Positions 55,370-64,000 of a stretch of 64,000 nucleotides of DNA are shown here, one piece after another; the stretch's first letter is position 1, and each line of letters opens with the position of its first letter. The notes below the pieces were generated by a model. That model worked only from the letters and a program-made list of their open reading frames with translations, was not told the DNA's origin and did not search any database. Made by a program: the position numbers and the translations under genes. The stretch comes from Euborellia annulipes (lineage: Eukaryota; Arthropoda; Insecta; Dermaptera; Anisolabididae): NCBI GenBank assembly GCA_023213315.1, contig JAKCPI010015603.1, forward strand, positions 62,001-126,000. Reading direction: 5' to 3'.

Positions 55370-56770
55370 AAAATATGCTAAACTCCTTTATGTTTTTTTA
55401 TTTTTTTTTATGTTATTTGACAACTGTTCATTTGCTCCCATGACAGGAAAATCCCAATAATTGTGCAGCACAACATTATTGGATATTTAAGTATGGTGAA
55501 ATTATAAAAAAAAATTCGACATTGCCTCAGTATTATAAATAATAAATATATTTTTTTTTTAAATTACTATAAACAAAAAAAAAAAAAAAAGAAAAATTAA
55601 AAACATACAAATTTTAAACAAAATTCTAAATTTTATTCTTAAAATTAATAAATTCGCAACAAAAGATGCCCGGAAAGTACTTAACAATAGAGAGTATGTA
55701 TATAAGCTTATTATTTTTTATATATAATAGCCTAATATTTTAACACACAATATACTACCTATTTTGTTTTGTATTCTTTTATTTTCTCGACATTGAATAA
55801 CAATATTGTTATGAATAAAATTATGTTTTTATTATAAATATAAATTTATAAATTAACAAAAAAATTCAAATTTAATAATTAAATTAGATACACTAGACGC
55901 TAGGCCCGATGCAGGCGGGCTTGCGCCTGGCCAGAGGCAACCCCCTTAGTCGCTGAGTGACTTATGTCAAGGTCATAGCTCCTTTCCAGGAAGTGACATA
56001 AATATTTGAAAAAAAAAAAAATCGAAGGGTTAAACTATGCAATCTCTTTGATTTTGTAGGTCAGATTTGCCTTTTATTTTTAATATATTTATAATTTAAA
56101 TTGTGTCCAAAGAAATCGTCCATTTAAACAAAATAAATTTTTAATTATTAATAAATTTAAAATAAAAGATAAATTTATTTCGCACTTTTTATTTCCAAAT
56201 ATACAAAATTTCTTTGGAATATTTTTAATTATTAATACTTATTTTCTTTTCATTAAAATTTTTATTAATGGATAAATATATCTTTAGAAGAATAAATTAA
56301 AAATAAGATTTATTTCAATTTTCTAAATAAAGAAATGAATTTTTCGCCCGCGACTTTACATTGTAAATTGTGTCATTAAAATAGGTAGACTTGTTCAAAC
56401 GATAAGCGTATTATATCTCATTAAAAAGTGTTTCTATTTTCTTGAAAAAAAAAAAAAAAGAATTAAACAAGTCTTTCTTCTTATAGCCGGATTTTTATGT
56501 TACTAATAAAGAGCGTCGGTGAGAAATTGTCGAGTTCATTAATTAGCACATTTTATTACAGCTTTGAAGATTCATTCTCAAATTCATTTGTTGTTTTAAG
56601 GGAACTTTTATGCAACTTATGGACTACACATACATGTGTTGAAGTTTTAAATTTCCCTCTCTGAATCTGGAGAGTGGTAAACAGACACATACGACGGAAG
56701 TTAGTGGCTAGCGCTTTATATATAATAATGATACTCTGCTGAGCTCCCTCAAAACTGGCCCGTGCCCGCC
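55370..56770. other. No gene; possible Helitron-like 3' end near 55890-55985
   Basis: Mostly AT-rich. A GC-rich patch at 55895-55985, read on minus, gives a GGCGCAAGCCCGCC hairpin region and then CCTAGCGTCTAGTG, which could be a Helitron 3' end, but no 5' part was found. Confidence 0.3.
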
Positions 56771-56783
56771 TACGACGATTCAT
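56556..56783 (-). other. Less AT-rich frame of 75 codons, unrecognised
   Basis: MNRRRRARASFEGAQQS onward. Codon composition is more even than the surroundings. The start overlaps a duplicated segment (56774 onward). No domain recognised and no splice evidence. Probably chance. Confidence 0.12.
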
Positions 56784-57185
56784 TAATCATGTGCCGCAAT
56801 TTTTTCATTTTAATGCAGTTTTGTTACTAAACATTACACATTTTTTTATTTCAGAATTTTTTAAATAACTTTTACCTTAAATTCTGAAAAAATGAGTTTT
56901 TTACTTAAACCATTATCGATTTTATAATCATTCTTCTTCTGTCCTCTCCTTATTCCCGCGATGCGGGGTCGGCAGACCTCACTCTTTCCCTTTAACCCTA
57001 TCATATGTTTTTGCGACAGGTAGAAATAGGACAGGCCGGCCCGTCGCACGGCCTGTCGCCTGTTGAAAAGAGAAAGGAAGAGACAGACATAGAAAGAACT
57101 AAAGGACTGCCTGTTCCAGCTCGGGCAGCTCGTGGTCGCCATTCACGTACCCACAAGAAGTGGGCCCCTGAGCAAATGAATTTTC
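56774..57185 (-). repeat. Duplicated segment with SINE, uninterrupted copy
   Basis: From ACGATTCATTAATCAT to the SINE, matches 61964-63400 once the hAT MITE there is removed. The key shared stretch is GAGTTTTTTACTTAAACC, the empty site for that insertion. Its SINE (56933-57185) is copy 5 of the GAAGAAGA family, with ATAATCATT repeated at 56924-56932 and 57186-57194. Confidence 0.85.
56933..57185 (-). mobile_element. Unclassified SINE (GAAGAAGA tail), copy 5
   Basis: The fullest copy. On minus: TTGCTCAGGGGCCCACTTC, GGCGACCACGAGCTGCC, GACGGGCCGGCCTGTCC, CCGACCCCGCATCGCGGG and a GAGGACAGAAGAAGAAT tail. The target duplication is ATAATCATT. Confidence 0.85.
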
Positions 57186-57209
57186 ATAATCATTACAATA
57201 ATTAAAACA

Positions 57210-57275
57210 TTTTTACTTTCTCTTACCTATATATGTAATATATAGAGAGAAAATATTGCGACCATGTCAAAAAGG
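57210..57275 (+). repeat. Solo family A left hairpin
   Basis: TTTTTACTTTCTCTTACC to AGAGAGAAAATATTG, followed by only about 15 bases of family A sequence (ACCATGTCAAAAA). Confidence 0.7.
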
Positions 57276-57530
57276 AAAGAATCAAATAAAAATCAGACAG
57301 GAAAGAAGCAGATGGAACAAATAATACAATTAGCTAAATCAACTTCTATGTGTTCTTATTTATCTTTATACTGTAGTTCGGGTTTTCTGAATAAATTTTG
57401 AAATTTTTAATTAAAAAAAAAAACCTCCCTTAATGTAAAATAGGTGAAATAAATTTTAATTTCAATAATAATATTTTATAAAGTTAATTATTAATTTTCT
57501 GATATTGAATATTATTTGTGAGGATAAGAA

Positions 57531-57727
57531 TAGGGGTGTAGTGGAGCGGGAACGCGTGGGAACGGCGTTCCCACACTGGTTTCACTCAATAAAAAATAAT
57601 AACAAAATTAAAATTATTTACGCAAGCAAATAAAATAATACTTTACAAGCACCCGGAAGCACCCCCCTCCATTGGTAAGTCATGTATTTAGCGTTCCCAC
57701 ACTGCAAATTTTGCCACTACACCACTG
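57531..57727 (+). mobile_element. Small hAT MITE (GTGTAGTGG)
   Basis: 197 bp. Ends TAGGGGTGTAGTGG and CCACTACACCACTG. Exact 8 bp duplication GATAAGAA (57523-57530 and 57728-57735). CGTTCCCACACTG occurs near each end. Confidence 0.92.
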
Positions 57728-57863
57728 GATAAGAAGGTAAATAACAATTAAGACATGATAACGTCTGAATAATCAAATACAAAATAAAAAACAAATTTTA
57801 TATTTATTTGATTTACACATACAAATTTTATATTAAGGTTAACTAAGGTTGATTTTATATAAA

Positions 57864-57894
57864 GTTTCGGGACTCATTCTGTGGCCTTCTTCAG
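57864..57894 (-). ncRNA. Hammerhead-like motif, partly decayed
   Basis: On minus: CTGAAGA, A, GGCC..., then GTCCC, GAAACTT. The first core block is intact. Stem II is imperfect and the cleavage-site triplet is altered. A related ACACAGAATGAGT sequence lies at 57990-58003. Confidence 0.35.
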
Positions 57895-58547
57895 GTACAT
57901 TCAAATAAAATTAGAAAAAATCTTTTAGTTTAAAATGTAAATATACAGATAGAAGGGCTTTTGTGTGATCTGTATTGTTCCTAAGGAAGAACACAGAATG
58001 AGTGGTCGGGGGGGGGGAAACATTATATTAAACTAAAATAAACTATAGTTAAATATTTTCGAGATTTATTTATAAACTATAGTTGTTTGTTATTGGAATA
58101 AACAAGAAAAAATTAAAAATGGCAAGGCGAGATTTTAGCTGCCGGATAATTGAGGTTCGGAAAATTGGGTATGTTTATACTTAATAAGGTTTCAAGAATC
58201 CTCCTTATAGTTCCGAAATTAATAAAGCATTTAATTTTAAAAAATTTTCAATTCCTCGACACTACACCAGTTGCAGTTATAAATTGTTAAGTTTGATTTT
58301 TACTTAAATAAGTTTATTTATTTATTTATTTATTTTATATATTCAGTGCGTGTTCTATCTTTTGAAATTTTTGTGAGATCATTTCTTGTTTTAGAAAGAT
58401 CAGCATGTCCTGTAGAGACTTGTTTGTTTGCAGAGGCCGTTTCTGGCTTTGTTGTCCATTTGTTTAATAGGAAAGAGGGTGGAGCCAAATAATTGAGCCT
58501 CTATTCAGTAACGAACACTCTTTATTGGGACGTGATGTATTAGGGAA

Positions 58548-58995
58548 AAATGTACTAAAAATTATAGATAAAGTAAATTTATAGAGATTAAAATGTAGCG
58601 TGCTGCGATCTATTGGGGGAAAATGTACTAAAAATTATAGATAAACTAAATTTATATAGATTAAAATATAGCGTGCTGCGATCTATTGGGGAAAAATGTA
58701 CTAAAAATTATAGATAAACTAAATTTATAGAGATTGAAATATAGCGTGCTGCGATCTATTAGGGGAAAATGTACTAAAAATTATAGATAAACTAAATTTA
58801 TAGAGATTAAAATATAGCGTGCTGCGATCTATTGGGGAAAAATGTACTAAAAATTATAGATAAACTAAATTTATAGAGATTAAAATATAGCGTGCTGCGA
58901 TCTATTGGGGAAAAATGTACTAAAAATTATAGATAAACTAAATTTATAGAGATTGAAATATAGCGTGCTGCGATCTGTTAGACGATATATATACT
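58548..58995 (+). repeat. Tandem array, 73 bp unit, left arm
   Basis: GCGTGCTGCGATCTATT starts at 58598, 58671, 58744, 58817, 58890 and 58963, exactly 73 bases apart. The units differ by only a few substitutions. Confidence 0.98.
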
Positions 58996-59764
58996 AAAAA
59001 CTATTTGTAATGAGTTCGGTTATGTTCGGTGAATTTCGGAAATATTCGAGCATGCGGCGACCCTATTAAAAGGAAGGATAACTTCTGAGATGAATTAGTA
59101 TCTCACCGGCTGCCGGTGAGTGAATATAGGGAGACTCTATGTCAGCTTATCTATTATTTATCATTTTAAAAATTCTTAGATTTAATAGACAGGGAAATTA
59201 ATGTGAATAAATGAAAATATTTGTCGTTTTAAACTATAAAATAATAATTAATATATAATAAGGCTATATACGATAATGTAATTAGATGATGCTGCCATCT
59301 TTGAACCAAAACAAGAATTAAAACGCTTCGGAAAACTTCGGGTATTTTCGGCTGAGCGGCGACGATAGCTTCGTGTAATAAAATTACTATATAAGAAAGG
59401 TAGGTATATTGGGAGGGCTGGGTGGGATGACGACCGTCGACGAGTCAACATCCACCCCCCACATTACAAACGCCCCCCAGACGTCCAATTCCCATTAAGC
59501 CCCAATAATTCATTTAAAATAGTAAATAAATGCATGTTTATTCATAATAATCAGCCTGTCCCTTATTAAATTCAAGAATTTTTACAATTTTAATAATGGA
59601 TAATAAACTGACATAGATTCCCCTTATATTCACTCACCGGCAGCCGGTGAGATACTAAATCATCTCAGAATATATCCTTCCTTTTAACAGGTTAAAGCCG
59701 TCGCCGCATGCTCGAATATTTCCGAAATTCACCGAACATAACCGAACTCATTACAAATAGTCTT

Positions 59765-60330
59765 TAGTACATATATCTTCTAAGAGATCGCAGCACGCTA
59801 TATTTTAGTCTCTATAAATTTACTTTATCTATAATTTTTAGTACATTTTCCCCTAATAGATCGCAGCACGCTATATTTCAATCTCTATAAAATTAGTTTC
59901 TCAATAATTATTAGTACATTTTTCCCTGATAGATCGCAGCACGCTATATTTAAATCTCTATAAATTTAGTTTATCTATAATTTTTAGTACATTTTTCCCT
60001 GATAGATCGCAGCACGCTATATTTTAATCTCTATAAATTTAGTTTATCTATAATTTTTAGTACATTTTTCCCTAATAGATCGCAGCACGCTATATTTTAA
60101 TCTCTATAAATTTACTTTATCTATAATTTTTAGTACATTTTCCCCTAATAGATCGCAGCACGCTATATTTCAATCTCTATAAAATTAGTTTATCTATAAT
60201 TTTTAGTACATTTTTCCCTAATAGATCGCAGCACGCTATATTTTAATCTCTATAAATTTAGCATAACCGATCATTACAGAGTCTTTAGTATATATATCGT
60301 CTAACAGATCGCATTGCGCTATATTTTAAT
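59765..60330 (-). repeat. Tandem array, 73 bp unit, right arm
   Basis: GATCGCAGCACGC starts at 59786, 59859, 59932, 60005, 60078, 60151 and 60224 (73-base steps), with a last diverged unit at 60307 after a length change. Confidence 0.98.
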
Positions 60331-60429
60331 CTATAAATTTAGTACCCAGCACTCTATATTTTACTCTCTATAATTTTAGTTTTCAAATAATTTATAGTAC
60401 TTTTTCTTCTAATTGGGTTTAATTTAATG

Positions 60430-61100
60430 CCATTGTAGCTAATTGTAAGAGTCATCCGACCACACTTTTATATTTTTAATGAGTTCAAAAATGTTTTATA
60501 ACAAGAATTACCTTCCTGACCATTTTTCTCTTATTTTAACTTCCTACCTCTCCTTCCAAACATCATTCATCAAACATATCCTACTCAATACGTATCTCTT
60601 CCAATTGTTTCTTCTCTATTACCCTTTTTAATCATTCCTCTCCTTCCCACCGTAATACATCGACATTCCTTGCATTGTCCTACAATTTGATATTTAGCTT
60701 ACTAAATAACTTTTAAAGCCCCATTCCTCTCTTCAGTTCACAGCCTAATCACAACCCAAACTTTCATTTTATCCAGTGATTGAATTCAATTTGCCCAACA
60801 ACCGCTTCGCAGCCATATTTTTTTTTAATAATAATTTTTCAAGAGAACTATAAATAAAATAATATAATGATAATTATTTTAAATATTGTCAACAGCCGTG
60901 TGATTTTCATAGCTTCTACTAATATTTTTCTTTTATACGAGAATCTACTTCAGATGCTTCTTTAACATTTTTGCTGGATTCCGATTGCAATCCTTTGCGG
61001 GAACTGGTGCAACCTGTGTGAACCTGAATCCCATCACTGATTTTATAATGTATTGGTGTGTTTGTAGACACCCCAAACAACTCACTACTCCAGAGTTGCT
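60430..61100. other. No gene seen
   Basis: Pyrimidine-rich, then mixed DNA. A 64-codon minus frame (60919-61113) is not supported by any motif. Confidence 0.35.
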
Positions 61101-61105
61101 TTAAA

Positions 61106-61534
61106 GAAGACACATATAGAGGAAGAGAGGGTAATATGGAATAGTCGGGTAATATGGAATACCGGCAAATCTCGGCCTTCTTAGGTGCTACAATTTATCT
61201 GCTCCTTGTTAAACCTCTACCAGAGGGGTAGTTGTCGCTATCCCGCCAAAATTTAAAGCATTCTCATATTACCCTACGTGACAATAGGTATTACATATTC
61301 GCCTCAATACCTATTCCATATTACCCGCTTGGTCCATATTACCGCCAAAGGACATTTGTTTTTGTTTACTCAAAAAACGGTACCTAAATTTTTTTTTTAA
61401 ACTTAAAACCACAAAGAACGTGTTTAAAACACTCAAAAGTTTGTTTCAGTTCGACCTTATTTTTTCTAACATCTTCCGATAACCACTAAAAGTTATGGTA
61501 TTCCATATTACCCTCCCTTCCTCCATGTGTCTTA
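61106..61534. mobile_element. TIR element with GTAATATGGAATA repeats
   Basis: Ends AAGACACATATAGAGGAAG and CTTCCTCCATGTGTCTT are inverted, and subterminal GAGGGTAATATGGAATA and TATTCCATATTACCCTC continue the repeat. GTAATATGGAATA recurs several times inside in both directions. The right two-thirds match 34400-34640. Confidence 0.75.
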
Positions 61535-61539
61535 TGTTA

Positions 61540-61960
61540 AATTATCGAAAAGATGGGACTAATTAGTTAAATATTTTGGAATAAAATATGTTTGGAGAAA
61601 GCAAAAAAAGCACTTCTTACAACTTTATAATAAAGATTTCTTAATTTTTATACAAATTTATTATTTTTAATATAGTTATGTTAAATTACATAGAAAGTCA
61701 TTCTTAAAACTTTTCAAATCATTCTCGTAATTTAATTTTAAATTTTGTTTTTAATTTGATAGTTTTACACATTTAATATTAAAATAAGATTGATTATTAT
61801 TCTTAAATAAAAACAATTCAATTTTTCCTATTTCTCTCTCCCTGTTTAACATATTCCTTATAATAAAAGGTGATTTTTAAATATATTTATATTTGTTTTT
61901 TTATTTCGTTATTTGTACATGAATAAATACAGCAATACCTCGCTTAGTCCGGTTAGAAAT
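61540..61960. other. AT-rich DNA, no gene seen
   Basis: No recognised feature. Confidence 0.4.
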
Positions 61961-62097
61961 TTTAACGATTCATTAATCATATGCCGCAAATTTTTCATTT
62001 AATGCAGTTTTGTTACTCATTTTTTTGTTTCAGAATTTTTTAAATAACGTTTCAACTTTTACCTTTATATCTGAAAATATGAGTTTTTTACTTAGTC

Positions 62098-63234
62098 CAG
62101 CGGTTCCCAACCCGTGGGCCGCGGCCCCCTTGTGGGCCGCAAGCTGATTGGAACTGGGCCGCGAACGTCTAATGAAAGATAAAAATTATTACTTATAATT
62201 AGAGAGCGAAAAAAAAAGTCTTTCGACTTTTGTCAATTTTGAGACTTTTCAAGATTTTCCTAAAACTTTAAGCATTCCCTTTGTTTTCGTCCACAAGGGA
62301 CTAAATTAATTTCAAATTACAATAAAACTAGAAATTTATTATTTAGAATCTTTTATTGCTTAAAATCACCTCAAATAATACATAATTAATAGAACTAATA
62401 GAAATAGATTAAATTGTTTCATCTGTCAAAGTTCCTCAACATAATTCTGTTCATATTTCTTTTTCATTTCATAATTATTTGTCAATCGTATTTTTCAGTT
62501 CGAATATATAAAATTATATTTAACAAATATGTGAGTAGTTTAATGTTTAGTCAAATCCGAATTGAGGTATTTTTATTTATGAATATCAATATCTTATTCA
62601 AAGAAATAGGTTTCGAATAAAAGGTTTTTAAATAAAATTATCTTTTATTCTATATATCTATTATATACAAGTTGTCCGAGTTATCAAAAGAAATTGTACA
62701 GTGCTTCAAGGCTGTATTTCTTTTACTTTTTCATATTATTAATTCTTAAACTTGACAGCGACTTTTTAGAGACTTTTTACCGACTATTTGGCTAAAAAAG
62801 AATAGACTTTTAAGGCGAGTTTTTCCGAAAATAAGAGACTTTTTTTCCGCTCTCTACTTATTATAATAAAAATAAATGAGCTTTTTCAACGTTAGTTTTC
62901 TTGAAAAATAAATACAGAGATAAACTGAAGGTTTAGTGCGATTTAAGGCTAAAACTATCCAGTTTTCATCCAAATATTGACGCTCTTGTAGGTATAAAAC
63001 AAGATCATTGACTTTTTTCAAACCTGGCCCATAGTTTTTAAGATTGCTTTTTGTTCTTAATACAAAGTAAATGCAATAAAATCATATTTTTTTTAAGTAA
63101 TTTTGTACCAACCCATTTTACTTTAACATACACGCACACATTTATACCCAGTATACCCTAGTATACACTGGGCCTCAGCGTTTTTTTTTTACGGAAAAAG
63201 TGGGCCGCACATCGAAAAAGGTTGGGAACCGTTG
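62098..63234. mobile_element. hAT MITE (CAGCGGTTCCCAACC), hosting a second hAT
   Basis: Ends CAGCGGTTCCCAACC and GGTTGGGAACCGTTG. 8 bp duplication ACTTAGTC/ACTTAGAC (62090-62097 and 63235-63242, one mismatch). The CAG-GGTTCCCAACC terminus is typical of hAT elements. Without the nested element it is about 480 bp. Confidence 0.88.
62200..62856. mobile_element. Nested hAT-like MITE (TAGAGAGCG)
   Basis: Ends TAGAGAGCGAAAAAAAAAG and TTTTTTTCCGCTCTCTA. Flanks CTTATAAT and CTTATTAT (62192-62199 and 62857-62864) are a one-mismatch 8 bp duplication. A related partial copy lies at 13855-14040. The interior shares the AATTGAGGTATTT block with 51620-51690. Confidence 0.8.
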
Positions 63235-63256
63235 ACTTAGACCATTATCGATTTTA

Positions 63257-63412
63257 TAATCATTCTTCTTCTTCTGTCCTCTCCTTATTCCCGCGATGCG
63301 GGGTCGGCAGACCTCACTCTTTCCCTCCAACCCTATTTTTGCGACCGGTAGAAATAGGGCAAGCCTGCCCGTCACACGGCCTGTCGCCTGTTGAAAAGAA
63401 GAATCAAGAGAT
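63257..63412 (-). mobile_element. Unclassified SINE (GAAGAAGA tail), copy 6, truncated
   Basis: Carries CCGACCCCGCATCGCGGG and the tail. Its 5' half is missing. Confidence 0.75.
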
Positions 63413-63414
63413 AA

Positions 63415-64000
63415 ATACTATTCCTAAAAGGGATAGATACAATAAAAATCAGTTAGTGAATTTATCAAAGCATGAATGTAAATTATAAAAAAATTGCAAA
63501 TTTATTTTTATGAAAAATATTTTATTTCGTATAGAGCCCTACTGGCGTTTCCCTGAGATATTTATTGAATTATCTTCTCTAGAGGAGTAGCCTACTGCAC
63601 CAGACTTCAGTACGATGGAGAGGACACTTAACATAATCTCGGTCTGAATCTGGACCACTTATCGGGACAATCTAGAAATCTCTCTTTCTCTACCTCTCTC
63701 AATCCTTTCTTCATTTGTCAAAGTAATAGAATGAACATAAATGATCTCATATTGGTGGTATATTTTATTATAAATTTGAATAATTTTTAGCTCTAAAGGG
63801 AATTTGAAAATATATTTTATTATGTTTCCTATTTTCAAATAAAATCCTCCAAAAAATTTCAAAAAAGCGTTTTTAATAACATTAAATCTCTTTAGTGTTC
63901 GTCTGGACCCCAAAAAGTTTAATACTGAATTTACTAAAAATAATTTCAAAATTTATCAAAATTATTCTCTTTTTATTTAAATAATAATTATTGATGCTTG
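63415..64000. other. No gene seen
   Basis: The 96-codon minus frame at 63659-63949 has a Lys/Phe/Ile-rich composition typical of AT-rich chance frames. No domain. Confidence 0.35.

Larger units (their letters stand above)
58548..60420. mobile_element. 1.9 kb foldback built from mirrored 73 bp arrays
   Basis: Left array (58548-58995) and right array (59765-60330) are complementary tandem repeats of the same 73 bp unit. Inside each array lies a 160 bp inverted flank (TGAGTTCGGTTATGTTCGG, GAGCATGCGGCGACC, and CTCACCGGCTGCCGGTGAG as a 19 bp palindrome at 59102 and 59633). The central 0.5 kb (59160-59600) is mostly unique and holds a third, diverged TTTTCGGCTGAGCGGCGACG block. There is no coding frame. 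It resembles foldback transposons with repeat-filled arms, but no end duplication was recognised. Confidence 0.9.
61964..63412 (-). repeat. Duplicated segment with SINE, interrupted copy
   Basis: Second copy of 56774-57185. It is broken at GAGTTTTTTACTTAG by the hAT MITE 62098-63234, then continues ACCATTATCGATTTTATAAT into SINE copy 6 (63257-63412), which is truncated after CTGTTGAAAAG (plus strand). Confidence 0.85.

Noticed and set aside
58548..60330. Regular 73 bp repeats as a possible CRISPR array
   Set aside because: The whole unit is conserved with no variable spacers, the arrays are mirrored, and the DNA is plainly eukaryotic.
63659..63949. 96-codon minus-strand frame
   Set aside because: Lys/Ile/Phe/Asn-rich composition typical of AT-rich noncoding DNA; no motif or splice context.

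Overview
This window looks like intergenic or heterochromatin-like DNA from an animal nuclear genome. It is roughly 70% A+T by eye and full of homopolymer runs. It holds short non-autonomous DNA transposons with exact target duplications, tRNA-derived SINEs, Helitron-like pieces and Penelope-like foldback repeats. An arthropod is my best guess, but it rests only on repeat style. I found no complete protein-coding gene, no intact tRNA or rRNA gene and no CRISPR array. The longest open frames are about 120 codons, and almost all are chance or lie inside repeats.

Layout. 0-7 kb: two complete copies of an abundant two-hairpin repeat (called family A here), a 170 bp foldback and a TTAA-flanked piggyBac-like MITE. 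7.4-8.4 kb: a nearly perfect 0.96 kb palindrome between two (TA)n tracts, with a proline-rich repeat ORF and a hammerhead-like motif in each arm. 9.6-10.4 kb: tandem hammerhead-like repeats, then a GC-rich island. 13-17.5 kb: family A, two inverted 565 bp hAT MITEs and a TA-flanked MITE. 18.8-19.5 kb: two foldbacks. 20.8-27.2 kb: family A copies carrying a piggyBac-like MITE and a tRNA-SINE, a Helitron-like end, an unclassified SINE and a LINE tail. 29.3-30 kb: a Helitron-like element with a 41-codon ORF. 30.7-33.3 kb: family A and SINEs. 35.2-36.4 kb: a three-level nest of foldback, hAT MITE and small hammerhead-bearing insertion. 37-42.6 kb: family A clusters, a hAT MITE and a 1.4 kb TIR element. 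43.8-47.7 kb: a palindromic MITE and an inverted GC-rich pair around a doubtful exon. 48-55.4 kb: dense nested family A copies and hAT MITEs. 56.8-63.4 kb: a duplicated SINE-bearing segment, of which one copy was later hit by a hAT that was itself hit by another. 58.5-60.4 kb: a 1.9 kb foldback built from two mirror-image arrays of an exact 73 bp unit.

The elements interact as hosts and invaders. Several insertions are confirmed by target duplications and by empty sites in sister copies within the window, which gives a relative order of events. The two themes most worth follow-up are the repeated hammerhead-ribozyme-like core (CTGANGA, extra T, stem, GAAAC or GAAAT, then GT) found in most foldbacks, and family A, whose two ends are different hairpins that share a CTTTCTCTTACC core. 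All calls come from reading the sequence; no database search was possible.
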